A stretch of 64,000 nt of DNA from assembly GCA_003220535.1 (NCBI GenBank), contig QHSU01000090.1, positions 1-64,000 on the forward strand, given 5' to 3'. The position numbers and the translations under genes are program-made. Below are positions 42,235 through 51,019 of the stretch, piece by piece. This stretch comes from Candidatus Rokuibacteriota bacterium (GTDB lineage Bacteria; Methylomirabilota; Methylomirabilia; Rokubacteriales; CSP1-6). Position 1 is the stretch's first letter, and every line of letters starts with the position of its first letter. Under the pieces are notes generated by a model. That model worked only from the letters and a program-made list of their open reading frames with translations. It searched no databases and was not told the origin of the DNA.

Positions 42235-43379
42235 CCGCTCGGTCACCGGCCGTCATGCTCGTCGCGGGGGAAGCCTCCGGCGACCTCCACGGCGCCAGCC
42301 TGTGTCGCGCGTTGCGCGGGCTCGACCCGGGCTGCCGACTCTACGGAATGGGCGGGGCGCGCATGGCCGCGGCGGGGATGGATCTCCTGGTCGACGTGAC
42401 GGCGGCCGCCGTCGTGGGAGGGAGCGAGGCGATTGGCCAGGTGCCGCGTCTCTACCGCGCGTACCGCGGCCTCCGCGACGTGCTCCGCGGCGCCGACCGC
42501 CCCGCCGTGCTCGTCCTGATCGATTTCCCCGAGTTCAATCTTCGCCTGGCACGCGCCGCGCGGCGCGCCGGCGTCCCGGTCGTGTATTTCATTCCGCCCC
42601 AGGTCTGGGCGTGGCGCGGGGGCCGGGTCAAGACGATCCGGAGAGTCGTCTCGCTCGTGCTCGCCGTATTTCCGTTCGAGCCGCCCCTGTATCGCCGGGC
42701 CGGAGTGCCCGTGGAGTTCGTCGGCCATCCGCTCCTCGACCAGCTGCAGGCGGCGCCGACTCGTGAGGCGGCGCGCCGCGCCCTCGGGATCGACGATCGG
42801 ACACCGGTGGTCGGGCTCCTCCCGGGGAGCCGACATCAGGAAATCGTCCGGGTGCTACCGGTCATGCGGGACGCCGCGAGGCACGTTCTGACGGCCGCGC
42901 CGGGAACGCGGTTCGTGCTGGGCCTGGCGCCTACGATCGAGCGGCGCCTCGCCGCGCATCACCTGGACGGTGGTCCGCCCGTCGAGATCGTTCCCGGCCA
43001 GCCCCACGCCGTCATCCGCGCGGCCGATCTGCTGCTCGTCACGTCCGGGACGGTGACGCTGGAAGCGGCGCTGCTCGGCACGCCGATGGTCGTCTGCTAC
43101 CGCCTGTCTTTCGTGAGCGAGCTGCTCGCGCGGCTCCTGATCCGCGTGCCGTGGGTGAGCCTCGCGAACCTCACGCTCGGGCGCACCGTCGTGCCGGAGC
43201 TCTACCGCCGGACCACGACGAGCGCGCGCCTCGCTCGGGAGGCGTTGCGCCTGCTGACAGACGCCGGCGCTCGCGCGACACAGCGCGCGGCGTTCAGCGA
43301 GCTCGCCGGGCAGCTCGGGGAGCCCGGCGTCGGGACGCGCGCCGCCCGCTTCGTCCTCGCCCAGGCGGGCGCCGCGTGA
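42231..43379 (+). CDS. lpxB: Lipid-A-disaccharide synthase
   Basis: 382 residues from a GTG overlapping lpxI. GT19 landmarks: VAGEASGDLHGASLCRAL at the N-terminus, YGMGGARMAAAGMDLL, YFIPPQVWAWRGGRVKTI, EFVGHPLLD and GLLPGSRHQEIVRVLP, then LVTSGTVTLEAALLGTPMVVCYR. It joins lipid X and UDP-diacyl-GlcN on the inner face of the inner membrane. A 43-bp gap precedes the acyltransferase gene. Confidence 0.97.
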   Translation: MTARSPAVMLVAGEASGDLHGASLCRALRGLDPGCRLYGMGGARMAAAGMDLLVDVTAAAVVGGSEAIGQVPRLYRAYRGLRDVLRGADRPAVLVLIDFPEFNLRLARAARRAGVPVVYFIPPQVWAWRGGRVKTIRRVVSLVLAVFPFEPPLYRRAGVPVEFVGHPLLDQLQAAPTREAARRALGIDDRTPVVGLLPGSRHQEIVRVLPVMRDAARHVLTAAPGTRFVLGLAPTIERRLAAHHLDGGPPVEIVPGQPHAVIRAADLLLVTSGTVTLEAALLGTPMVVCYRLSFVSELLARLLIRVPWVSLANLTLGRTVVPELYRRTTTSARLAREALRLLTDAGARATQRAAFSELAGQLGEPGVGTRAARFVLAQAGAA

Positions 43380-43422
43380 TGCCGTTGCCAAGCCGCAACC
43401 GCCTCGCGTCGGCGCCCTCGTG

Positions 43423-44079
43423 ATGGATCCTCTCATCGCGCTTGGCCCACCGGTCGCCGCGTCGCTCGTGCGCCTTCTCGGCGCGACGCTGCGACTGCGC
43501 GCCGAGGGCGTCGAGGCGCTCGTCCCGAGCTGGGCGGCCGCGCGCCCGCTCATCTACTGCGTGTGGCATGGTCGAATTCTCATGGTGCCCTGGCTCAACG
43601 CCCGGCTCCGGCGAACCCACGGTGCCCGAGCCGTCAGCGTGCTGGCGAGTCGATCGCGCGACGGGAGCATCCTGGGTGGCTTCGTGAGCCGCTTCGGTCT
43701 CGACGTGGTCCGCGGCTCGTCGTCACGCGGGGGTGCGGGGGCGTTGCGAGCTCTCGTGACGGCCGTCCAGGCGGGCCGTGACGTGGCTCTGGCGCCCGAT
43801 GGTCCGCGGGGCCCGCGCGGCCAACTCGGCCCCGGCGTCGTCACCCTCGCGGCGCTCACCGGCGCCTCCGTGGTCCCTCTCGGATTCGCCGCCCGGCCGG
43901 CGCGGCGCCTCTCGACATGGGACGCGTTCCTGGTGCCGGCGCCCTTCGCCCGCGCGGCCCTGGTGTTCGGCGCCGCGACGACGATCGCACGCGATGCGGA
44001 CCGAGAGCGCGTCCGCAAGGAGATCGAGCGGAGCCTCGACGAGGCCACGGCCGCGGCGGACCGGCTCGTGAGCGCCTGA
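43423..44079 (+). CDS. Lysophospholipid acyltransferase-like protein (DUF374 type)
   Basis: 218 residues. DUF374-like features: IYCVWHGRILMVPWL (putative catalytic His), SRSRDGSILGGFVSRFGLDVVRGSSSRGG and the highly conserved ALAPDGPRGPRGQLGPGVVTLAALTGASVVPLGF. These proteins are relatives of plsC-type acyltransferases and are often found between lpxB and waaA outside the enterics. It may perform a secondary acylation of lipid A, replacing the LpxL/LpxM type absent here; this is inference. An adjacent GTG 3 nt upstream is an alternative start. The stop overlaps the waaA ATG. Confidence 0.85.
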   Translation: MDPLIALGPPVAASLVRLLGATLRLRAEGVEALVPSWAAARPLIYCVWHGRILMVPWLNARLRRTHGARAVSVLASRSRDGSILGGFVSRFGLDVVRGSSSRGGAGALRALVTAVQAGRDVALAPDGPRGPRGQLGPGVVTLAALTGASVVPLGFAARPARRLSTWDAFLVPAPFARAALVFGAATTIARDADRERVRKEIERSLDEATAAADRLVSA

Positions 44080-45377
44080 TGTACGCTCTCTATACGGCGG
44101 TGGCGCTGATCGGACTCGTGACACTCTGGCTGCCGCTCGCGCTGGTACGGCGGCTCACTCGAGGCGTCGCGCTCAACGCCCGGGCACGCCTGGGCGGCGA
44201 CGCGCCGAACCGCGCGGGCCGGCCGTCGGGATGGGTGCATGCGGTGTCCGTGGGCGAAGCGATCACCGCAGCGCCGCTCGTCGAAGGCCTCCGGCGTCTC
44301 GACCCGGATCTACCGCTGGTGATGACGACGGTCACGGCGACCGGCGCCAGGATCGTCCGAGAGCGGTTCGCCGGGCTGGTGACCCATCGTTTCTTCCCGC
44401 TCGACCTCCCCTGGGTCGCCCGGCGTGTCGTGACGTCCATCGATCCGGTGTTCCTGATCTGCATGGAGACGGAGCTCTGGCCGAACCTCTTGCGGGCGCT
44501 GGCGTCTCGCGGTGTCCCGGTGATGGTCGCCAACGGCAGAATCTCGGATCGGTCCTATCGTCGCTACCGGCTCGTACGGGGCTTCCTGGCCTCGGTCCTT
44601 GCCGATATCCGGGTCTTCGCCATGCAGTCCGACGAGGACGCGCGCCGGATCATCGCCCTCGGCGCCCATCCCGAGCGAGTCGTCGTCACCGGCAACATCA
44701 AGGCCGACCTCACCGTCGCCGACCCGGCAGGCTCGGTCGACCTCTGGCGCCGGCTCCTCGGCCTCGGGCCCGAGCAGCGCGTGTGGATCGCCGGAAGCAC
44801 GCACGCCGGCGAGGAAGAGCCGGTCCTGGAGGCCCACCGCGCCGCCCTCGCCGAGTTCCCCGAGCTCGTGCTCGTGATCGCCCCGAGGCACCCGGAGCGA
44901 ACGGGTGAAGTGCTCGCCCTCCTGGCCCGGCGCGGCTGGCCGTCGGTGCGCCGAAGCGATCTCCCGTCGGCGGTCACCCGGACAGCGACGTCCGTGCCGC
45001 CCGTCATCGTTCTCGACACCGTCGGTGAGCTCGCGACACTCTATGCCATCGCCGACGTCGTCTTCGTCGGCGGGAGCCTCGTGCCGGTGGGCGGGCACAA
45101 CCTGCTCGAGGCCGCGCAGCGGCGCCGACCCGTGCTGGTCGGGCCGAACACGGCGAACTTCCGAGAGTCCGCCGGCTTGCTCGAGTCGGTCGGCGCGGCT
45201 CTCGTCGTGCGGGATGCGTCCGAGCTCTCTCGCGAGCTCCGGCGGCTTCTCCTGGATCCGGATCTTCGCGCAAAGCTGGGCGAGGCCGGCTACGAGGCTG
45301 TCGCTTCGCGCCACGGCGCCGTCCGGGAGACGCTCGATCTCGTCGGTCGTTACCTCTATCCCGGCGCTCGCACGTGA
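44079..45377 (+). CDS. waaA: 3-deoxy-D-manno-octulosonic acid (Kdo) transferase
   Basis: 432 residues. An N-terminal membrane anchor (ALYTAVALIGLVTLWLPLALV), the GT30 catalytic region VHAVSVGEAITAAPLVEGL with the catalytic Glu, METELWPNLLRAL, ANGRISDRSYRRY, VTGNIKADLT, and the C-terminal donor site FVGGSLVPVGGHNLLEAA. It transfers one or more Kdo residues from CMP-Kdo to lipid IVA. It overlaps both neighbours (ATGA and GTGA). Confidence 0.97.
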   Translation: MYALYTAVALIGLVTLWLPLALVRRLTRGVALNARARLGGDAPNRAGRPSGWVHAVSVGEAITAAPLVEGLRRLDPDLPLVMTTVTATGARIVRERFAGLVTHRFFPLDLPWVARRVVTSIDPVFLICMETELWPNLLRALASRGVPVMVANGRISDRSYRRYRLVRGFLASVLADIRVFAMQSDEDARRIIALGAHPERVVVTGNIKADLTVADPAGSVDLWRRLLGLGPEQRVWIAGSTHAGEEEPVLEAHRAALAEFPELVLVIAPRHPERTGEVLALLARRGWPSVRRSDLPSAVTRTATSVPPVIVLDTVGELATLYAIADVVFVGGSLVPVGGHNLLEAAQRRRPVLVGPNTANFRESAGLLESVGAALVVRDASELSRELRRLLLDPDLRAKLGEAGYEAVASRHGAVRETLDLVGRYLYPGART

Positions 45378-46456
45378 AATCCCGCGAGCGCTTCGTCCGA
45401 GGTTGGGAAGAGGGGTTCGGGTCGGGACCGGCACGGATGCTCGCGGTCGCCGGTGGCGGCTACCGCGGCCTGCTCGGGGCGCGCGAGTGGCTCTACGGGC
45501 GGGGCATCTTGAAGTCGCGCGCGTTGCCGTGCCGCGTGGTCTCGATCGGAAATCTGACCATCGGCGGGACCGGGAAGACTCCCGCGGTCGAAGTGGCCGT
45601 CCAGGCGCTCGCCGCCCTGGGCCATCGACCGGCGGTCGTCAGCCGCGGCTATGGGCGCAGCACGCGCGGTGTTCAGGTCGTCGCCGACGCCGCCTCGATC
45701 CGTCTGGACCCGGAGGAATCTGGGGACGAGCCCTTCCTGCTCGCGCGCCGGCTGCCGGGCATCCCCGTCGTCGTCGGCTCGAACCGTCACGACGCCGCCC
45801 GCGTGGCGATCGAAAGGTTCGGGGTGACCGCGATCGTCCTCGACGATGGATTCCAGCACCGGACGCTCAGAAAGGATCTCGAGATCGTGATGGCGCGTGC
45901 GCGGCGGCCGTGGGGCAACGGGCAATTGCTTCCGGCCGGGCCGCTGCGAGAGCCGCTCGGCGCGCTCGCGAGGGCCGATCTCATCGTCGCCACCGGCGCG
46001 GTCGGTTTGGGGGACGCGCGCGAGGTGGTCGACGCCGTCGACGAGCACGCTCCGCGAGTTCCCGTGGTCACGGCTACGCTGGTGCCCGCCGAGTGCTGGG
46101 AGGCGGGCCGGATGCGGTCCGTCCGACTCGCCGAGCTCGACGGCAAGCGGCTGGCCGCCTTCGCGGGGATCGCGTCTCCCGCGGCCTTCGCCGAGACTCT
46201 CCGGAGCACGGGTACGGTGGTGGAGGAGCTCGCGGAATTCGCCGACCATCACTGGTACTCGACCGACGATGTCGCGCGGCTCGACGCGCGCGCCGCGGCG
46301 CTCGGCGTCGAGGCGCTCATCACGACCGAAAAAGACTGGGTCCGACTGCGTCGCCTCCGGCTGCCGCGCCGTCCGCTCTACGTCCTCAGCGTCCGGCTCG
46401 TCCTCCAGACGGGAGAGGCCGCCTGGCGCCAGGCGTTCCGGCGCGCGTGCCCGTGA
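45374..46456 (+). CDS. lpxK: Tetraacyldisaccharide 4'-kinase
   Basis: 360 residues from a GTG that overlaps waaA. LpxK motifs: SIGNLTIGGTGKTPAVE (P-loop, about 57-73), VSRGYGRSTRGV, GDEPFLLARRLPGIPVVVGSNR, IVLDDGFQHRTLRKDLEIVM and FADHHWYSTDD with the TTEKDWVRL ending. It phosphorylates the 4' position of the lipid A disaccharide at the inner membrane. Kdo transferase and kinase adjacency matches known lipid A operons. Confidence 0.97.
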   Translation: MKSRERFVRGWEEGFGSGPARMLAVAGGGYRGLLGAREWLYGRGILKSRALPCRVVSIGNLTIGGTGKTPAVEVAVQALAALGHRPAVVSRGYGRSTRGVQVVADAASIRLDPEESGDEPFLLARRLPGIPVVVGSNRHDAARVAIERFGVTAIVLDDGFQHRTLRKDLEIVMARARRPWGNGQLLPAGPLREPLGALARADLIVATGAVGLGDAREVVDAVDEHAPRVPVVTATLVPAECWEAGRMRSVRLAELDGKRLAAFAGIASPAAFAETLRSTGTVVEELAEFADHHWYSTDDVARLDARAAALGVEALITTEKDWVRLRRLRLPRRPLYVLSVRLVLQTGEAAWRQAFRRACP

Positions 46457-47445
46457 AGATCACCGTGCGGCTGCCGAACTGGCTCGGCGACACCGTGATG
46501 GCGGTCCCGGCGGTCCGGTCGCTCCGCGAGAAGTTCCCGGAGGCCGAGGTGCTGCTGGCGGGACCGTGGGTCGCGCTCCTCGCCGGCCAGGAGCTCGGCG
46601 ATGTGCTCGTGGGATACCCACGTTCATGGAGCGGGAGGCTCCGCACGGCCGACGCGGTGCGGAATTTCGGGGCCGACACTGTCGTGCTGTTCCCGACTTC
46701 CTTCGAGGCGGCGGCGACCGCCGTGTACTGGGGAGGCCGGCGGCGCATCGGCTTCGCCGGCGATGGACGCGGCTGGCTTCTCACGGAGGCGCCGCCCGTC
46801 CCCGAGCCGCGACTGCACCAGGTCGACGAGTACCTGATGCTCGTCGGGCTCCTCGGCGCGGTCACGACGCAACGCGAGCCGCGGCTGACGCCGCCGGAAC
46901 CGCTCGCCGGGACTCGGCAGCGGGCGCGCGAGCTCCTGCGTCCGCACGGAGCGCCCGCAGGGACACCGCTGGTCGGTGTGCATCTCGGCGCCGCCTACGG
47001 GCCGGCCAAGGTCTGGGTGTGCGAGCGCGTCGTCGAGTTCTGTCGACTCGGCCAGGCACGAGGCATCGTCCCCGTGCTTCTCGGAGCGCCATCGGATGCG
47101 CCCGCCGCGGCGGACGTGTTGCGCCGCGCCCCCGCGCTGAGCCTGGTGGGGCGCGATGGTCCCGATCTCCTCCCGGCGGTGCTCACGGAGCTGTCCGTGC
47201 TCGTCTGCGGCGACACCGGGGTCGCACACCTGGCGGCGGCGCTCGGCACGCCGGTCGTCGTGCTGTTCGGGCCGACAAATCCCGTGCTCACCGCGCCGCT
47301 CGGACGGGTGACGGTGGTGCGCCACGCCGTCCCGTGTGCGCCGTGCTTCTACCGGACGTGCCCGATCGACCATCCCTGCATGCGCGGGATCACCGCGGCG
47401 ACGGTGGGCCAGCAGGTCGCGGCATTTCTCGCCGCGTCGACGTGA
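46453..47445 (+). CDS. waaF: Lipopolysaccharide heptosyltransferase II
   Basis: 330 residues from a GTG overlapping lpxK. GT9 features: ITVRLPNWLGDTVMAVPAVRSL at the N-terminus, VLFPTSFEAAATAVYWGGRRRIGF, and the donor-binding VCGDTGVAHLAAALGTPVVVLFGPTNP. The usual GPAKRWP motif reads GPAKVWV. The sequence ends with HAVPCAPCFYRTCPIDHPCM, a Cys-rich block typical of WaaF. It adds the second heptose to the inner core; waaC for the first lies at 54350. Confidence 0.93.
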   Translation: MKITVRLPNWLGDTVMAVPAVRSLREKFPEAEVLLAGPWVALLAGQELGDVLVGYPRSWSGRLRTADAVRNFGADTVVLFPTSFEAAATAVYWGGRRRIGFAGDGRGWLLTEAPPVPEPRLHQVDEYLMLVGLLGAVTTQREPRLTPPEPLAGTRQRARELLRPHGAPAGTPLVGVHLGAAYGPAKVWVCERVVEFCRLGQARGIVPVLLGAPSDAPAAADVLRRAPALSLVGRDGPDLLPAVLTELSVLVCGDTGVAHLAAALGTPVVVLFGPTNPVLTAPLGRVTVVRHAVPCAPCFYRTCPIDHPCMRGITAATVGQQVAAFLAAST

Positions 47446-48560
47446 AGCCGTTGTCGATCCTGCACCTGGCCGCGAACCGCTGGTGGACGGGCAGCGCCGA
47501 TCCGATCATCCATCTCGTGTCCGGGCTCCGCGCCCGAGGCCACCGCGTCCTGCTCGGGCTCATTCCCGGGGATCGATTCGAGACCAAGGCGAAGGAGGCC
47601 GGGCTCGATCTGGTCGAGGGGCTGCGCATGGACGGCCGCCTCGGGCCGCGGGCGCTCGCGCGTGACGTGCTGAGACTCCGCGCGCTCATCCGCGACGAGG
47701 GGGTAGAGCTGGTGCACACGCATCATTCGCACGATCACTGGCTCGCCGTGCTCACCCGGCCGAAGCGGGCCCAGGGTGGCCGCCCGCCCGTGGTGAGAAC
47801 CTTCCACAACTGGCGCGCGGTCAAGCGCGACCGGCTCGCCTCGACGCTCTACCGCCGCACCGCGGCGGTGTTCGCGGTCTCCCGACCGATCGAGTCGCGG
47901 TGCCGCGATGTGGGCATCCCGCCGGAGCGCGTCTTCTGGATCCCGGGCGCCGTCGACCTGACGCGGTTCACGGCCGACGCGGACCCGACACCGATCCGCA
48001 CGGAGTTCAAGCTCGGCGACGCGCCGGTCGTCGTCTCGGTCGCGCGCCTGGCGACCAACCGCGGTCACGAGCTCTTGCTCTCGGGCTTCCGCCTCCTCGT
48101 CCGTCGGCTGCCGCGCGCGCGCCTCTTGCTGGTCGGCAAGGGAGAAACGCGGTCACGACTCGAAAAGCTGGTCGCCGACCTCGAGCTCGGGAGCCACGTG
48201 GTCTTCACGGGCTATCGCGACGCCGACCTCCCGTCGGTCCTCGCCGCGGCGGACTGCTTCGCCCTCATGGCCGCGGGCTCGGACGAGTCGTGTCGGGCCG
48301 CGCTCGAGGCGATGGCCGCGGGGCGCCCGGTCATCGCTCGCCGGGTCGGCGCACTTCCCGAGACGGTGATGCACGGGGAGACGGGGATCCTGATCGACGA
48401 CGACCAGGCGGAGAGCGTCGCCCGCGCGCTCGAGACCATCCTCGAAGATCCGGCACGACGCCGGGCCATGGGACGCGCGGGGCGCGCGACCGCGGAAGAG
48501 CGCTTCGGCGCCGAGCGCTCGGTCGAGACGGTCGAGCGCGTCTATCAGGACCTCCGGTGA
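47442..48560 (+). CDS. Glycosyltransferase family 4 (LPS core, first of four)
   Basis: 372 residues, GT-B fold. Acceptor half: ILHLAANRWWTGSADPIIHLVSGLRARGH. Donor half: VVSVARLATNRGHELLLSGF, LLVGKGETRSRLEKLV, HVVFTGYRDADLP and the E-x7-E-type motif in DESCRAALEAMAAGRPVIA. The enzyme retains the family nucleotide-sugar site, but donor and acceptor are unknown. Its position directly after waaF, sharing start/stop overlaps, implies a role in extending the LPS core. Confidence 0.88.
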   Translation: MKPLSILHLAANRWWTGSADPIIHLVSGLRARGHRVLLGLIPGDRFETKAKEAGLDLVEGLRMDGRLGPRALARDVLRLRALIRDEGVELVHTHHSHDHWLAVLTRPKRAQGGRPPVVRTFHNWRAVKRDRLASTLYRRTAAVFAVSRPIESRCRDVGIPPERVFWIPGAVDLTRFTADADPTPIRTEFKLGDAPVVVSVARLATNRGHELLLSGFRLLVRRLPRARLLLVGKGETRSRLEKLVADLELGSHVVFTGYRDADLPSVLAAADCFALMAAGSDESCRAALEAMAAGRPVIARRVGALPETVMHGETGILIDDDQAESVARALETILEDPARRRAMGRAGRATAEERFGAERSVETVERVYQDLR

Positions 48561-49681
48561 GAATCCTCCAGCTGATGTCCTGCCGCGGATGGTCGTCCGA
48601 CGCCTACTGGGCGGCGCGGATGACGCGCGAGCTCGAGCGGCGCGGTCACGTGGTGACGCTCGGCTGCCGCGCCGGGACGGAGACGCGGGTGATCGATCGC
48701 GCACGCCGGGAAGGGGTGCAGCGGGTGACCACGCTCGTGCTCGCGAGCGGCGCCCGGCCGGTGGTGGACGGCCGTGACCTGCGGCGCCTTCGCGCCCTGA
48801 TGGCGGACGTCGACGTGGTGCACGTGCATCGCGGCAAGGAGCACTGGCTCGCCGCGCTCGGGAATCGCCTGATCCCCACGCCGCGACCTATCGTGAGGAC
48901 GCGGCACATCGCTCAAGCCGTCCGACCCCACGCCGCCAATCGCTGGCTCTACCGCCGCGCGACGGCATTCGTCGTGACGGTCACCGAGGCCATCCGGCGA
49001 CAGTACGTCGCGTCGGGGCTCGTCGACGCGGACCGCGTCGCCGCGCTGCCCGGCGGCGCCGACACGGAACGCTACCGTCCCTTGGTGCGTGATCCTCAGG
49101 TGTACGGGCGGCTCGGGGGACGCTCCGACCGCCCGCTGGTCGGCATGATCGCGGGGCTTCGAGTCATGAAGGGACACGAGGTCGTGATCGAGGCGGCGGC
49201 TCGGCTCGGCGCGCGCGATGTGCGGCCGCACTTCGTCTTCGTCGGACGCGGGGCGCTCGAGCCGGCGGTTCGCGACGCGATCGATCGCGCCGGGCTCGCG
49301 CAGCAGTTCAGCATCGCCGGCTTCGTCGAGGACCTCCCGGCGGCTCTCGCCGCCCTCGACGTCGCGCTCTACGTGCCGCTCGAGTCAGACGGCATGTCGC
49401 GCGTGATCTTCGAGTATCTGGCGGCCGGGCGGCCGCTGATCGCGTCGCGGGTGGGCGTCGTGCCCGAGGTGCTGACCGACGGCGAGCACGCGGCGCTGGT
49501 GCCGGCCGGTGACGCCGGGATCCTCGCCGAGGTCCTGGCGCGGCTCGTGGGAGACCCGGCCGCGGGCGCGCGGCTCGGCGAGGCCGGGCGGCGGCTCGTC
49601 GCGCAGCGGTACTCGGGGGCTCAGGTCGCGGCCGCGCTCGAGGGCCTGTACGCGCGCCTCGTCGCCGCCGGGGCTGCGTGA
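48557..49681 (+). CDS. Glycosyltransferase family 4 (second)
   Basis: 374 residues from a GTG overlapping the preceding stop. GT-B features: ILQLMSCRGWSSDAYWAARMTRELERRGH, VDVVHVHRGKEHWLAAL, GGADTERYRPL, LVGMIAGLRVMKGHEVVIEAA, HFVFVGRGALEPAVRDAI and the E-containing ESDGMSRVIFEYLAAGRPLIAS. It is a paralogue of the preceding gene in layout, and probably adds another core sugar. Specificity is unknown. Confidence 0.87.
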   Translation: MRILQLMSCRGWSSDAYWAARMTRELERRGHVVTLGCRAGTETRVIDRARREGVQRVTTLVLASGARPVVDGRDLRRLRALMADVDVVHVHRGKEHWLAALGNRLIPTPRPIVRTRHIAQAVRPHAANRWLYRRATAFVVTVTEAIRRQYVASGLVDADRVAALPGGADTERYRPLVRDPQVYGRLGGRSDRPLVGMIAGLRVMKGHEVVIEAAARLGARDVRPHFVFVGRGALEPAVRDAIDRAGLAQQFSIAGFVEDLPAALAALDVALYVPLESDGMSRVIFEYLAAGRPLIASRVGVVPEVLTDGEHAALVPAGDAGILAEVLARLVGDPAAGARLGEAGRRLVAQRYSGAQVAAALEGLYARLVAAGAA

Positions 49682-50808
49682 AGATCTCCATCCTGGCCGC
49701 TGACCTGTCGGACAACGCGACGGGTCGTGCGGACCTGCTCGCCCGCCTTCTCTCGCCTCGCTACGAGGTCGACGTGATCGGACCCCGCTTCGCAGAGGGC
49801 GTCTGGGCGCCGGCGAGAGACGGGCCGGTCCTCCACCGCAGCGTGAGAGCCGGGCGCTACCCCGGGTTCGTACGACGGGTGCCCGAGCTGCTCGAGCTCG
49901 TCGACGGCGAGATCCTGGTTGCGTCCAAGGCGCGGCCGACGAGCTTCGGCCTGGCCCTGCTCGCGCGGGCCCGCCGGCCGCGGCCGCTCGTGCTCGACAT
50001 CGACGATTGGGAGGTCGGCTTCTTCTATCGGTCGGGCGCTTGGGGTCGAGTCGGTCGCGCCCTCAACCTCGCCAATCCGAATGGGCTCCCGTGGACGTGG
50101 CTCGTGGAGCGGCTCGTGCGGCGCGCGGACGCCGTCACGGTGGCCTCGCGCTTTCTCGAGCGCCGCTTCGGCGGGACGCTCCTGCCCCACGTCCGCGATA
50201 CCGAGGCCTGGGATCCCGCGCGCTTCGATCGCACCGACGTGCGCGCTCGGCTGCGCGTGGGCGCCAGCAAGGTCGTCATGTTTCTCGGAACTCCCCGGGG
50301 CCACAAGGGCGTCGACGATCTGGTCAATGCGGTCGGCTCGCTGGGTCCTGGAGTCGTCCTGGCGCTCGTCGGCGTCGATCCGGCGCGCGGGGGTGCGCCG
50401 CGCTGGTCCGAGCGCTCGCACGTGCGGGTCATCGGCGAGATCCCGTTCGACGACGTGCCGCGCTATCTCGTCGCCGCCGACGTCGTCGCCGTGCCCCAGC
50501 GGGACACCACCGACACCGTCGGGCAGGTGCCGGCAAAGCTCTTCGATGCGATGGCGCTCGCCCGTCCCATCGTCTCGACGGCCGTCTCGATGATCCCCGA
50601 GATCCTGGACGGCTGCGGCCTCGTAGTCGCGCCCGGCGACGTGCCCGCGCTCACCAGCGCGATCAAGCGACTCCTGGACGACGCCGACGAAGCCGCGGCG
50701 CTCGGTCGGCGCGCGCGCCAGCGTTGCGAGGCCCACTACAGCTTCCGCGTCGCCCGCACGGCGTTGTTCCCTCTCATCGAGAAGTTGGCCCCAAGACCAC
50801 GCGCGTGA
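49678..50808 (+). CDS. Glycosyltransferase family 4 (third)
   Basis: 376 residues from a GTG overlapping the previous gene. N-terminal: ISILAADLSDNATGRADLLARLLS. The middle carries VLDIDDWEVGFFYRSGAWGR and VASRFLERRFGGTLLPHVRDTEAWD, features of GT4 proteins acting on short acceptors. The donor domain has FLGTPRGHKGVDDLVNAVG, VRVIGEIPFDDVPRYLVAADV and a Lys-containing QVPAKLFDAMALARPIV in place of the usual Glu-rich motif. Donor and acceptor are unknown. A 211-bp repeat-bearing gap follows. Confidence 0.85.
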   Translation: MKISILAADLSDNATGRADLLARLLSPRYEVDVIGPRFAEGVWAPARDGPVLHRSVRAGRYPGFVRRVPELLELVDGEILVASKARPTSFGLALLARARRPRPLVLDIDDWEVGFFYRSGAWGRVGRALNLANPNGLPWTWLVERLVRRADAVTVASRFLERRFGGTLLPHVRDTEAWDPARFDRTDVRARLRVGASKVVMFLGTPRGHKGVDDLVNAVGSLGPGVVLALVGVDPARGGAPRWSERSHVRVIGEIPFDDVPRYLVAADVVAVPQRDTTDTVGQVPAKLFDAMALARPIVSTAVSMIPEILDGCGLVVAPGDVPALTSAIKRLLDDADEAAALGRRARQRCEAHYSFRVARTALFPLIEKLAPRPRA

Positions 50809-50819
50809 GAACGGGCATG

Positions 50820-50954
50820 TCAGCGCCACGTTCTTCTCGGACGCCCCGGAACAGATCGGGCGAATCGGCGCCACGTTCTTCTCGAACGTCCTGGATCAGA
50901 TCGGGCGAATCGGCGCCACGTTCCTCTCGGACGCCCAGGAACAGATCGGGCGTG
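50820..50954. repeat. Three tandem 45-bp repeats between glycosyltransferase genes
   Basis: Units start at 50820, 50865 and 50910, with a partial fourth at 50955 (TCGGAGCCAC). The core reads TCGGCGCCACGTTCTTCTCG followed by GACGCC-CGGAACAGATCGGGCG, with few differences between copies. The unit is a multiple of three, so both strands stay open through the array, but no ribosome site or family supports a protein. The rest of the 50809-51019 gap is unremarkable. Confidence 0.9.
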
Positions 50955-51019
50955 TCGGAGCCACTCGCTTCGTTTTCAGGCCACCCTCGGTCCAAGCCGG
51001 CCTCAAGGCATCCGTTCCA

